Source: Nitrospira sp.
GTDB taxonomy: Bacteria; Nitrospirota; Nitrospiria; Nitrospirales; Nitrospiraceae
Direction: 5' to 3'
Assembly: GCA_029194665.1 (NCBI GenBank)
Contig: JARFXO010000003.1
Coordinates: forward strand, 620,001-684,000
DNA: 64,000 nt
A program made the position numbers and the translations under genes. The notes under the pieces were generated by a model that did no database searches, was not told the origin of the DNA, and was given only the letters and a program-made list of their open reading frames with translations. Positions 7,662-16,628 of the stretch are shown one piece after another; the first letter of the stretch is position 1, and every line of letters begins with the position of its first letter.

Positions 7662-8414
7662 CTACGGTGAAAACTGCTCCCTTCCGCTATTCTCCGAGGT
7701 AATGTCCCGTGGCCCTGATTTGTCGGATGTATGGTCGTTCTCCAGGTTGACCGCACCGGAATAACGGATGGCCGCTCCCATGAGGATTCGCTTGGTTTCA
7801 TCATACTCATACGGGACCGCCATGCTGCCGATCGGGAGTCCGCCCCCAGGACCCCAACCCCCATAAGGACCACCATACATGCCATATCCCCAGGAGTTGC
7901 CGTAGTACGGGCTGTTGTAGCCCCACGGGCCATAGAGGGGTGGATAGGACTCTCTGCGTATCGTCTGAGTTTGTGGCTGTGCAAACACCACGGCATCGGC
8001 GCCAAGGGCAGCCGCTCGATTCAAGAACTTGCGTTGCAGGCTTCCGAAACTGAGCCGCCTGTCGCTGATCCGTAACTCCGCGAGGTCGCGATGAGGCCTC
8101 GTCGGAGTTTGTCTCAACACAGCGACCTCTTCCCCAGACGTCTTGGGAGGAAAGCTGTCATTGGTGAGCAAGATGGTATCCACGCTTGCGCATGCAGAGA
8201 AGCATAGGCAGAGGCCGATGATGATCGGACTGACCGTTAAGTACCGCTCCTTGCGACAGGCCTGGATGACCTTGAGCGACCCTCGTTTATCGGCGACGCA
8301 GCCTACTGCGGAGGTACAAAAACGGGGCAGGACTTGCGTTGCGACTTTCGAAGCGCTAGACCCTGCCCCATGTCCCGTCCCCTGTGAATCGGATTTCTTG
8401 ACGCGCCCTACCAC
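7662..8414 (-). CDS. Putative lipoprotein with Gly/Tyr-rich tail (start uncertain)
   Basis: The open frame runs from a GTG at 8414, but the lipoprotein signal (VSPIIIGLCLCFSACAS, lipobox FSAC) begins only around residue 60. No ATG, GTG or TTG lies at a sensible distance before it, so either a rare start codon is used or the start needs revision. After the cysteine comes a ~70-aa domain (VAVLRQTP..RPHRDLAELRI, LNRAAALGADAVVF). It resembles the small lipoprotein/YbjQ-like domains with an 'AAxLGADAVV' motif. A stretch rich in Gly, Tyr, Trp and Pro follows, then a charged tail. The location is presumably the outer membrane or periplasm. Function is not known. Confidence 0.6.
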   Translation of the reverse strand: MVGRVKKSDSQGTGHGAGSSASKVATQVLPRFCTSAVGCVADKRGSLKVIQACRKERYLTVSPIIIGLCLCFSACASVDTILLTNDSFPPKTSGEEVAVLRQTPTRPHRDLAELRISDRRLSFGSLQRKFLNRAAALGADAVVFAQPQTQTIRRESYPPLYGPWGYNSPYYGNSWGYGMYGGPYGGWGPGGGLPIGSMAVPYEYDETKRILMGAAIRYSGAVNLENDHTSDKSGPRDITSENSGREQFSP

Positions 8415-8531
8415 GTCACCACAAGTTGAAGCAGTTCACAGTCGGTCGACAGATTGCCGTGCTGCAACCCGGTCTTATTGATACAAGACCTTTATTTTGT
8501 GGAGCCTATTCCCCGTCATGGGATCTTCCTA

Positions 8532-9713
8532 TCATGTGGTCGTTTCCTCTGGGTTGAGGTCGTATCCGAGCTCCGGCGTCACGATGCGCACTTTGGAGCC
8601 TTCGAGCAACGCTGCGCTGGGGTTGTTCACGATGCGGTCGTTCGGGCCGATCCCCTCTGAGACTTGGATGATGTTGTCGAAGAGTTTGTCCACAGTGATT
8701 GGTTGCAAGCGCAGATGGTCATCCTCCTTCACCACGGCCACTTGTGTGCCATGTTCCTTATAGATCAATACGGAGGACGGCAGAATGAAGGCTTCTTGAT
8801 CGATCGGCGTCGTCATGTGGACTTGGGCATAGGTGCCGGGCCAGAGCGCACGGTCCTCGTTCTCGATCGTGAAAATAGTGGTGGCCGTGCGTGTGCCTAT
8901 TTCAAATCCCTTGGCGACGGTCAGAAACTGGAAGTTGAAATGCCGGTGAGGCAGCGGCGCCACGGTCACGTCGGCCGTCAAGCCTGGACGGAGAAACGGC
9001 CCGAACGTCTGTGGCACATTGACGAAGAGACGCAATTTATCGACGACGGCGACTGTAAACAGGTTCGATTTTGCATTGGGGGTGTTGAGGTTGCCCTCCT
9101 TACTGACCAAGTCGCCGACGTTGATGTTACGTTGGATGACGACACCGTCAAAGGGCGCGATGATCTTTTTAAATCCAATGAACGCCTCGATGTTCTTGAC
9201 CTTTTGCTCCGCGGCCCTGACCACCGCGGCCTGAGATTTCAAGTTTTGTTCTTGCACCGTGATCGACTGCTCGGACACCGCATGATTGGGACGCAGCGCG
9301 ATCCAGCGATTCGCGGTCACGTCGGCGAGTTTGTACTTGGCGCGCTCTGATGCCAAATCCGCCTGAGCCTGTAGATATTCGGCGTCGAGATCCGGCGTAC
9401 TGATTTCGGCGAGGAGATCGCCCTTTTTCACTTCGTCGCCGTAGCGCTTGTACCACATTTTCACATAGCCCGTGACGCGCGCGTAGATCGGCGCTTCGTA
9501 CCAGCCGACGATAGTGCCGGGAAGCACAATGGACTCGGACTTCGGAGTCGGCTTGGGAGAAACGACCGCGACCGTGGGGACGGCCTCTTCGAGCGTCCTG
9601 TCGCGCAGCGAAGCGGCCTCGCTTTGGGACTCATATATCCGATAGCCGAGATAGAATCCGCACAGAACAATGGCTGCAATGGCGATACGTGATCGAACAA
9701 GTGTCGCGATCAT
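8532..9713 (-). CDS. RND efflux periplasmic adaptor subunit (membrane fusion protein)
   Basis: 393 aa. An N-terminal membrane anchor (residues ~9-25, IAIAAIVLCGFYLGYRI) is followed by the lipoyl-like half (ARVTGYVKMWYKRYGDEVKKGDLLAEI). A coiled-coil hairpin (~110-175), the second lipoyl half (KKIIAPFDGVVIQRNINVGDLVS) and the beta-barrel and membrane-proximal domains (FVNVPQTFGPFLRPGL, ALWPGTYAQVHM) come next. This is the standard HlyD/AcrA-type layout. Its ATG overlaps the stop of the permease gene (ATGA, 9710-9713), so the two are translationally coupled. The adaptor links the inner-membrane pump to an outer-membrane TolC-like channel; no such channel gene is in the window. Substrates cannot be deduced. 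Confidence 0.92.
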   Translation of the reverse strand: MIATLVRSRIAIAAIVLCGFYLGYRIYESQSEAASLRDRTLEEAVPTVAVVSPKPTPKSESIVLPGTIVGWYEAPIYARVTGYVKMWYKRYGDEVKKGDLLAEISTPDLDAEYLQAQADLASERAKYKLADVTANRWIALRPNHAVSEQSITVQEQNLKSQAAVVRAAEQKVKNIEAFIGFKKIIAPFDGVVIQRNINVGDLVSKEGNLNTPNAKSNLFTVAVVDKLRLFVNVPQTFGPFLRPGLTADVTVAPLPHRHFNFQFLTVAKGFEIGTRTATTIFTIENEDRALWPGTYAQVHMTTPIDQEAFILPSSVLIYKEHGTQVAVVKEDDHLRLQPITVDKLFDNIIQVSEGIGPNDRIVNNPSAALLEGSKVRIVTPELGYDLNPEETTT

Positions 9714-12700
9714 ATGATCTCCTTCGGTAGCTTAGCCGTACGCCGGCTGTAAACGATGGCATACACACAGGGTACGAAAAGCAGAGTGAAGAGCGTGGCC
9801 ATGAGCAAGCCGCCGATGACGGCGCGGCCCAGCGGCGCGTTCTGTGAATAGCCCGTCGCCATGGGGACCATCCCGAAAATCATGGCTGCGGCGGTCATGA
9901 GCACGGGACGGAAGCGGGTCGTTCCTGCTTCGATCGCGGCTCGCAGCGCGTCGCCGTGCTCTTGAAGCATCTCGCGCGCATAGGACACCACGAGGATTGA
10001 ATTGGCGGTCGCCGTGCCCATGCACATGATGGCGCCGGTCAGCGCCGGCTCCGACAGACGCGTATGGGTGAGAAACAAGGCCCAGGCGATGCCCGCCAGC
10101 GCGCCGGGCAAGGCGGTAATGATGATGAAGGGATCGAGCCAGGATTGGAAATTGACGACGATCAACAGATAAATCAGCATGATCGCGACGAGTAGCCCGA
10201 AAATCAACTCGGCATAGGCGTCGTACATCAATGAGGCTTGGCCGTGGATTTCGACCTCCGCGCTGCGCGGCTTCTGGTCCTCCATGCTCTTGGCGACTTT
10301 CTGTACATCCGCCAACACCCCGCCGAGGTCGCGATCTTCAACGGAGACATAGATGTCGAAGAGCGGCATGATGTTGCCGTGTGTGATGACGCCCGGCGTC
10401 CCCTCCGGTATCAAGTCGGACAAATTGCCGAGCAACTGGACATCACCCCTCAGGTCGTTTGAGGAATCGACCGGAACGGTCTTGAGACTATTGACACTAT
10501 TGATGAACGGCTGCGGCGTATAGACATTGATCAGGTACGACATGCCGGTACTGGGGTCGAGCCAATAGATCTGATCGATTTGTTGACTGCCGGCGGTGGT
10601 CATGAGGAGATTTTCGGCCATGTCCCTCTCGGTTCTGTCGACGTTAAGCCCGAACGTACGATTTCCTTCGACCATCATGGTCGGCGTACGCATCGTCTGG
10701 TGAACCACCACGTCTTTCGCCCCGGGGATTTTGCGAAACTCGTCGGCCAATTTGAGAGTGTATTCGTAGCTAGGGTACGTATCCGGGCCGTTGACCTGCA
10801 CGTCGATCGGCGCTGGCGCACCGAAGTTGAGAATCTTGGCGGTCAGATCGGATGGCTGAAACGTGAATTCGGTCCCCGGGTACCGCTCTTTCAAGCCCTT
10901 GCGGAGCGTCTTTCGGATGTCCCACACAGGCGATTTTTCATTATGCAGGAGAATCGTCATGTCACAATCCTGAGAACCAATCGTCGGCGTCGGAATGAAC
11001 GCGAGATTGTGCGGTCCGACCGGCAGACCGCAGTTGCTGACGATGTTTTCGACTTGATTGGGCAGTAACTCCTCGATGCTGTGGGCGACGAGCGTGGTAA
11101 TGCGGCCTGACACCTCGATACGCGTCCCGAGCGGAGCCCGCATGTGCATCTGAATGACCCCAGACCGGATCTCCGGGAAATAGTCGCGACCGAGGAAGAA
11201 AAACAGGCCCATCGAGCCGACCGCGACGGCGAGCGAAACGGTGACGAAGGCACGGCGACGAGCGATCATCCGTTTGAGCAACACCTCGTAGCTGTCGCGG
11301 AACCGGTTGAAGCGGCGTTCGAACCCCTGCTGAAAACGGACGAAGACGTTCCGCGACGGCTCCGCAGCCGGCTGTCCGTGAGGTTGGTGTTCATGCGGTT
11401 GCTCATGGTGACTCTTCATCATGTATTTCGCCATGGTCGGCACCAGCGTGCGCGAGAAGATGAAGGAGGCGATCATCGCGATCATGACGGCCTCCGCCAT
11501 CGGTTTAAACAGATAGCCGGCGACGCCGCTGAGATCGAAGAGCGGGAACCAGGCGATCGCGATGCACAGGGTGGCAACGAGGGTCGGCACGACGATCTGA
11601 TTAGCGGCGTCGATGATGGCCTGTTCCAGCGGCTTGCCCATCTCGAGATGGCGGTCGATATTCTCAATCATCACGGTGGCATCATCGACCAGAATGCCGA
11701 CGGCCAGCGCCAGACCGCCCAAGGTCATGACGTTGATCGTCTCCTCGAGCCAATGCAGGCCGATGATGGCGGTCATGATAGACAGCGGGATCGAGACCCA
11801 GACGATGACCGTGGCACGCCAGGAGCCGAGCAGCAGCAGCACAATGAGGCCGACCAGCGCGCCGGCGGTCAGCATTTCGTGGAGCACGTCGGAGATCGAA
11901 TCTTTCACGAAGGTTGAGGCGTCGTCGAGGAGCCGGATCCTCACGCCCTCCGGAGAGACTCGTTCGGCGCGCGGGATCATCTTTTTGATCCCCTCGACCA
12001 CGTCGAGCGTCGAGGCCTCCGTACTCTTCATCGCAACGAGGATGACGGTTTGCTTGCCCTTCACCAGCACCATGTTCTGTTGCACCCGGCCCATGAGGCG
12101 CACCGACGCCACGTCGCGCAGGTAGACGTAGGCGTTGCCCTCCCGCTTGATCGGAATATTCGAAAAATCATCGATCTTCAACGGTGACGCGTTCGTCAAG
12201 ACGACCCAGTCGGTCTGCTTGATCTTGATATCGCCGGACGGCAACACGAGATATTGCTTCATCAGAACATCGTGAATATCCGACGGGGTGAGGTGACGAG
12301 CGAGCATTTTCTGGGGATCAAGGTTGACCATGACCTGCATGTCCTGCCCCCCGTATGGGTGTGGGAGGACGATCCCCGGTACGGTGACCATCAGCGGGCG
12401 GATTCGCATGTAGGTGAGATTGTAGAGCTCTGCGGGCGTCAGATCCTCGGAGCTGATTTCAAGCATGGCCACCGGGATGGAGGAAGGCGCAAGACGCATG
12501 ACCATGGGCGGAGAAATATCGGGCGGTAGAGCCTTGACGACATTTTGCGCGATACCCACGATATCCGCTTCGGCCCTGCCCACGTCGATTCCGTCCTGGA
12601 GAAAGATGTTGGTGATGCTGCTGCCGTAATAAGAATGACTATGAATATACTTGATGCCTTCGACCGTCGAGGTCAAAAAGCGTTCGAACATGTACGTGAT

Positions 12701-12889
12701 GCGCCCTTCCACCTGTGGTGGGATCATGCCGGAGTAGATCCAGACCACGGAGGTGACGGGAATTGTGATATTCGGAAAGACGTCGGTCGGCATGTGACGG
12801 ATCGTCTTGGTCCCTAAAAACAAGATGAGAATGGACATGACGACGAAGGTGTACGGTCTGCGGAGTGCAATGAGGACAAGCTGATTCAT
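9710..12889 (-). CDS. RND efflux permease, HAE1/AcrB-like
   Basis: 1059 aa, the usual length for a proton-driven RND pump. TM1 is near residue 14-30 (FVVMSILILFLGTKTI), a first large periplasmic loop follows, and TM2-6 begin near ~335. GILVDDATVMIENIDRH at about 396-412 carries the paired aspartates of the proton relay in TM4. A second periplasmic loop (~555-860) and a second TM bundle (~870-1045) follow. The paired Asp points to a hydrophobe/amphiphile-type (HAE) or broad pump rather than a CusA-type copper pump, but substrate is inference. A His-rich linker (HHEQPHEHQPHG) in the central cytoplasmic loop is unusual. It is first in a two-gene operon with the adaptor and lies 283 bp downstream of a NarL-type two-component system on the same strand. 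Confidence 0.93.
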   Translation of the reverse strand: MNQLVLIALRRPYTFVVMSILILFLGTKTIRHMPTDVFPNITIPVTSVVWIYSGMIPPQVEGRITYMFERFLTSTVEGIKYIHSHSYYGSSITNIFLQDGIDVGRAEADIVGIAQNVVKALPPDISPPMVMRLAPSSIPVAMLEISSEDLTPAELYNLTYMRIRPLMVTVPGIVLPHPYGGQDMQVMVNLDPQKMLARHLTPSDIHDVLMKQYLVLPSGDIKIKQTDWVVLTNASPLKIDDFSNIPIKREGNAYVYLRDVASVRLMGRVQQNMVLVKGKQTVILVAMKSTEASTLDVVEGIKKMIPRAERVSPEGVRIRLLDDASTFVKDSISDVLHEMLTAGALVGLIVLLLLGSWRATVIVWVSIPLSIMTAIIGLHWLEETINVMTLGGLALAVGILVDDATVMIENIDRHLEMGKPLEQAIIDAANQIVVPTLVATLCIAIAWFPLFDLSGVAGYLFKPMAEAVMIAMIASFIFSRTLVPTMAKYMMKSHHEQPHEHQPHGQPAAEPSRNVFVRFQQGFERRFNRFRDSYEVLLKRMIARRRAFVTVSLAVAVGSMGLFFFLGRDYFPEIRSGVIQMHMRAPLGTRIEVSGRITTLVAHSIEELLPNQVENIVSNCGLPVGPHNLAFIPTPTIGSQDCDMTILLHNEKSPVWDIRKTLRKGLKERYPGTEFTFQPSDLTAKILNFGAPAPIDVQVNGPDTYPSYEYTLKLADEFRKIPGAKDVVVHQTMRTPTMMVEGNRTFGLNVDRTERDMAENLLMTTAGSQQIDQIYWLDPSTGMSYLINVYTPQPFINSVNSLKTVPVDSSNDLRGDVQLLGNLSDLIPEGTPGVITHGNIMPLFDIYVSVEDRDLGGVLADVQKVAKSMEDQKPRSAEVEIHGQASLMYDAYAELIFGLLVAIMLIYLLIVVNFQSWLDPFIIITALPGALAGIAWALFLTHTRLSEPALTGAIMCMGTATANSILVVSYAREMLQEHGDALRAAIEAGTTRFRPVLMTAAAMIFGMVPMATGYSQNAPLGRAVIGGLLMATLFTLLFVPCVYAIVYSRRTAKLPKEII

Positions 12890-13172
12890 ACGTCTGCCTC
12901 CTCTACGGCTACTTTTCTATATCTGGTCTACCCCTGAGAGAAATGACAGTCCACTCGTTGCGATGGCCCTAGTGCAGAATCTGATCCATGATCGCTGACA
13001 TTCTTCTTCCCCGTTACAAGAAACCCTCGCACACGAAACCCTCGGTGTTTCACTTGCATCTTATATAGCGTTATACCGAACAGCCCCGATGGGAGGAACT
13101 CGGGAATTCCGAAGGGGACAGGGAAAATATTACGAGGTCAGGTAAAAATGACAGTACATGAACGGCCGTCAT

Positions 13173-13817
13173 CTATGAGGTAGACATGATTCCGTGGGTG
13201 AGAGCGTATTTGATTAGATCGGCGGTGGTCTGGAGATTGAGCTGCGTCAAAATCTGGCTCTTATGAAACTCAACCGTCCGTGAAGAGATGTTCAAGATAT
13301 TCGCAATTTCCTTTGCCGTCCGCCCCTCGGCCAACAGTTGCAGAACTTCGCGCTGACGCGTGGTGAGGCGCTGCGTCTCACCCGGCGTGTCCGATGCTGT
13401 TGAGAGAAAGACATCGAGCATGTCTTTGGTAATCAACGGGGTAATATAGGAATGTCCCGCAACCGCCGCCCGAATAGCTTGGTCCAATTCATCCACCGCC
13501 GAACGCTTGAGCACGTAGGCCGATGCTCCCGCCTCGAAGGCGGACCGGATGTATTCCCTGTCGGCGTGCATGGTGACGATGATGATTTTGGTACCGGGGC
13601 AGATCTTCTTCAGTTGGGCCGCCGCATCGATACCGTTCAGCAGCGGCATGGACACATCGAGAATCACAATATCTGGCTGAAGCTTCTCTGCGGCATCCAA
13701 GAGTGCGCGCCCGTCTTCGACGGCGCCGACCAACTCATACTGCCCTTCGAGAATTCGTCGAAACCCCTCCAAGACCAGGAGATGATCGTCCGCCAACAGC
13801 ACGCGCGGCTTAGACAT
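13173..13817 (-). CDS. NarL/FixJ-family response regulator
   Basis: 214 aa. The receiver domain (residues 1-~120) has the acidic pair D10-D11, phospho-acceptor D54 in DIVILDVSMP, and K104 in YVLKRSA. The LuxR-type helix-turn-helix is at ~150-210 (LTTRQREVLQLLAEGRTAKEIANIL, SSRTVEFHKSQI). It overlaps the kinase gene upstream by 8 bp, so the pair is one transcription unit. The most likely DNA target is nearby; the RND operon 283 bp downstream on the same strand is an obvious candidate, but nothing in the sequence proves it. Confidence 0.93.
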   Translation of the reverse strand: MSKPRVLLADDHLLVLEGFRRILEGQYELVGAVEDGRALLDAAEKLQPDIVILDVSMPLLNGIDAAAQLKKICPGTKIIIVTMHADREYIRSAFEAGASAYVLKRSAVDELDQAIRAAVAGHSYITPLITKDMLDVFLSTASDTPGETQRLTTRQREVLQLLAEGRTAKEIANILNISSRTVEFHKSQILTQLNLQTTADLIKYALTHGIMSTS

Positions 13818-14979
13818 GTCGTCCTCCTTGAATCAGCGGGATGGCAACTCGGATATGGGTGCCGCGTCCTGGTCTCGACTCCACCTCCAACGTGCCCTGT
13901 GCCAAGCGTACGCGTTCCTTCATGCTCAGTAATCCCAGGTGTCCACCGAGCTTGCTGGACTGTCCGAGGTCAAACCCAACTCCATTGTCCCGAATGGACA
14001 GGTCGATCGTCTCATCGTCGCACATCACCTCCACTTCGACCTGTGAAGCCTGGGCATGCCGGACGACGTTGCTGAGACTTTCTTGCACGATCCGATAGAT
14101 GCAGATGGTGACTTCGTCCGGCAGTGCCGCGATCGGATCATTGTGCACATAGGTGCTCTGGATACCTGTATGGGTTGAAAAGTCATCGACAAGGCCGCGC
14201 ACCGCTTTTATTAGGCCCAAATCATCCAAGATGGATGGATGAAAGCGATAGGCCATTTGACGCACATCGTCGGAAATGAGGGTGAGACATTCGGACACCC
14301 GGCGAATCTCATCCCGTAGATGGTCATGATCGGTAAACATGCCTTTCTCTATCTGTCGCAGATCCATCGACAGCATCGCAAGCCGTTGATTGATATGGTC
14401 GTGCAAGTCGCGGGAAATCCTCCGACGATCTTCTTCCTGCGCCGTGAGAAGCTGTCCGGCCAGCGCCCGCAACTCCTCTCGATTCTGCTGAAGTTGCCGC
14501 TCCCTGGCTTGAAGCGCGGCTTCGCTGGCGCGCAGCGACTGTTCGGTTTCTTTGCGGTCGGCAATCTCGGTGATCAAGGATTGATTGAGCGTGGCCAATT
14601 GTTGTGTCCGGGCTTGCACCCGTGCCTCGAGTTCGTCGTGCGCTTGCCGAAGTTCGTCCTCGGCTCTGCGGCGATGTAAAAAAAACAGCAACGGTAGCCA
14701 GAGAGCCGTGAGGCTGAACAGACGATTGACCACACCCATCCAATGCGGTACGCCGACGATGGTCAAGCCGAGATCGGTACCGGCCAAGTCAAGCACGGAA
14801 CAGACTGCCGCAGCAATGAGTGGGCCTTTTCGGTACGGCAGCAGAAATGAGAGGATAACCAGTCCGCCGTAGAGCACCCCGGTACTGATGCCGCTTGGTA
14901 GATACAGATCGAGGCAGAACAGACCAGCACCGATGCCGATGATGAGGGAGAGCAAGGCTCTGTTGGTGCCATAGGTCAT
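13810..14979 (-). CDS. NarX-type sensor histidine kinase (HisKA_3)
   Basis: 389 aa. The N-terminal ~105 residues hold four or so hydrophobic segments (MASE-like membrane sensor; ALLSLIIGIGAGLFCLDLYL, VLYGGLVILSFLLPY, LFSLTALWLPLLFFL) ending in HRRRAEDELRQ. A coiled coil follows (~105-180), then the HisKA_3 motif RRISRDLHDHINQRL with the phospho-histidine near residue 193. The ATPase domain has VQESLSNVVRHAQAS (N-box), IRDNGVGFD and GGHLGLLSMKERV. No extracytoplasmic sensing loop of any size is visible, so the signal may be in or at the membrane. It is the first gene of the unit and overlaps the regulator by 8 bp. Confidence 0.92.
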   Translation of the reverse strand: MTYGTNRALLSLIIGIGAGLFCLDLYLPSGISTGVLYGGLVILSFLLPYRKGPLIAAAVCSVLDLAGTDLGLTIVGVPHWMGVVNRLFSLTALWLPLLFFLHRRRAEDELRQAHDELEARVQARTQQLATLNQSLITEIADRKETEQSLRASEAALQARERQLQQNREELRALAGQLLTAQEEDRRRISRDLHDHINQRLAMLSMDLRQIEKGMFTDHDHLRDEIRRVSECLTLISDDVRQMAYRFHPSILDDLGLIKAVRGLVDDFSTHTGIQSTYVHNDPIAALPDEVTICIYRIVQESLSNVVRHAQASQVEVEVMCDDETIDLSIRDNGVGFDLGQSSKLGGHLGLLSMKERVRLAQGTLEVESRPGRGTHIRVAIPLIQGGRHV

Positions 14980-15850
14980 GACGTGAGCCTCACGTAATGG
15001 AACGAAACTCTAGAATCTATTTAACAATTCTTAACACTTCATCACACTATGAGCATCCCTGGTGGCTCGTAGAACACTTCTGCACTTGGATCGACTCCTC
15101 CGGTGGAAGCGGCGTTTGCTGATCCGTTAGGAGTATTCTGCCACAAACTTCCTGGGGTTTGTGCGGATCGTCTGCATCAGCCTGCTGCTGAAACAGTAGA
15201 TGTCAGGCTTGCAAATTAGTGAACTCACGAAACGAAAGCCACTGAGGAAATCAACAGGTCCTTGCTCGGTAAGTTACGAGGTTTCCGAGGTGCCCACCTA
15301 CCATTGATCCTGCGAATCCTATTGAAGTGCTCTGCTCGGTGAGGGCAGGGGTGAAAGCAAGATCCGGCGAAGCTGACGTTGACCCCATTCCGAGATAACT
15401 CTTAACAGAGTGCAGGGCTTTTTCGAGGTTCGGGGGTGCCCGAGGTTGGTCGACGAACTCGCTCGACGTTAGGTGCCCGAATGAACGGTGTGGGCGGGTC
15501 TGTCGCTCACGGGTCAGACGTCGATGATCAGCTGCGTCTCCGTGAGCGAAGCAAACTGGAAGACACGCAAGAACTCACCGTGTAATCGACCATCCAATGA
15601 TTCAATTAAGGGCTTCTCCACTGAGTTTGCCAGGAGCGGGTCGGACTGTTGGTTCCCGCCATCGCTTATCGGGCCTTTCGGCACATCGAAAATGAAGGTC
15701 CGATTGGATCTACTCGACAGGGGCATCTTACAGGATTGCCTATTTGAAGAAAACGAGTAGAGTTCTCCCTCCAGGATCATCAGACTTTCGCCGAGGCCGT
15801 CTATGACCACACGCAGAGGAGACGTTGATAACCCGTCATGCACGAATAAG
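14980..15850. other. Long intergenic region (~870 bp), no convincing gene
   Basis: This lies between the kinase start and the small membrane protein. A 109-codon minus-strand frame (15514-15843, GTG start) and an overlapping 90-codon plus-strand frame (15488-15760) exist. Neither has a ribosome-binding site or a family I recognise. The first ~100 bp next to 14979 presumably holds the kinase promoter. Confidence 0.5.
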
Positions 15851-15918
15851 GAGGCGTGCAGACGTTCTGCCTAGCTGTCGAACCCATTCGGACACCTGAC
15901 ATGATTAAGGAGGCGAAG

Positions 15919-16191
15919 ATGACAACTCTAATCTATTCGCTGATGACTGTTGGAATGGTGCTGGCGCTCGGGGGCGTTATGGCCGTCTTCGACTTCCACC
16001 AGCCTTCGGACATGTTTTCTATGGCCTGGTGGATGATCGTCGGTGGATGGTGTCTTGCATTGACAGGCATGGGGATAGACATCATGCACTTGTTCAGGAT
16101 CGTCAAACGCGAACCAGCCTACTTGTTCCCAGCAGGAGACGAATCCGTCAAAAAGAGTCGAGAGAGAGGTCGCTCGAATCTGATGATCTGA
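15919..16191 (+). CDS. Small two-TM membrane protein, unknown function
   Basis: 90 aa from ATG 15919, which is preceded by AAGGAGG at ideal spacing. The frame is open further upstream, where another ATG lies at 15901. Two hydrophobic segments are present: residues ~3-23 (TLIYSLMTVGMVLALGGVMAV) and ~35-56 (AWWMIVGGWCLALTGMGIDIM). A basic tail follows (KKSRERGRSN). No named family is recognised. The gene stands alone and is followed by a clear hairpin terminator 76 bp after its stop. Confidence 0.65.
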   Translation: MTTLIYSLMTVGMVLALGGVMAVFDFHQPSDMFSMAWWMIVGGWCLALTGMGIDIMHLFRIVKREPAYLFPAGDESVKKSRERGRSNLMI

Positions 16192-16267
16192 GAGAGAGCA
16201 CGTCACTCTGCTCGGCTCTACAGGGACAAGCTAGGCGAAGCAATGGTTTGATTGGTTGATTATCGCG

Positions 16268-16303
16268 AAGGCCCGCCCTGATCAGGTGGGCCTTCTTGTT
16301 TGT
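16268..16303 (+). terminator. Rho-independent terminator after the two-TM protein
   Basis: AAGGCCCGCC paired with GGTGGGCCTT around the loop CTGATCA, followed by the T-rich TCTTGTTTGTT. It has a strong GC stem and a T-tract on the plus strand. Confidence 0.8.
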
Positions 16304-16319
16304 TCATACTCCGCTCCTG

Positions 16320-16475
16320 CATCACCAATTCCCAGACTTCTTCGTGTCGGTCATACTGCGACACGTATCGCTGAGCGTCGCTTGCGCGGATGTGAAAGCA
16401 GCTATGCGACTCGGGGGACCGGTGACCGAGAATCTCATCTACGGATAAGCGGACCGACCGAGTGTGAATGCGCGG
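16320..16475 (-). pseudogene. Possible C-terminal scrap of a tyrosine recombinase (weak)
   Basis: The minus strand is open without a start codon and reads DEILGHRSPESHSCFHIRAS, then DAQRYVSQYDRHEEVWELVM. 'iLGHrS...' followed by a 'Y.Hi..s' block is the box II/nucleophile region of phage-type integrases (LGHRS..tT..Y.H). Here the nucleophile position appears to be Cys or Phe and nothing upstream is preserved. It could be chance. Confidence 0.25.
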
Positions 16476-16628
16476 GGCATTTCTTCACCTGATCCAGCTA
16501 TAGCCTGCGTAGGGCTCGACCGTGACATGCGGAAGAGTCATGGAGGCATGCCCTTGTGAAAGTCGCCGAGCTGAGTTTATCATGACGCGCGCAAGGAGTG
16601 AGCACCTCTTACACATGGAGCACCGTGC

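Noticed and set aside
11144-11917. 257-codon plus-strand frame
   Set aside because: It lies wholly antisense to the RND permease, whose codons are clearly conserved. Similar frames opposite dnaE, purH, degP and the coiled-coil genes are rejected for the same reason.
15514-15843. 109-codon minus-strand frame with GTG start
   Set aside because: No Shine-Dalgarno, no recognised family and an equally long overlapping frame on the other strand.
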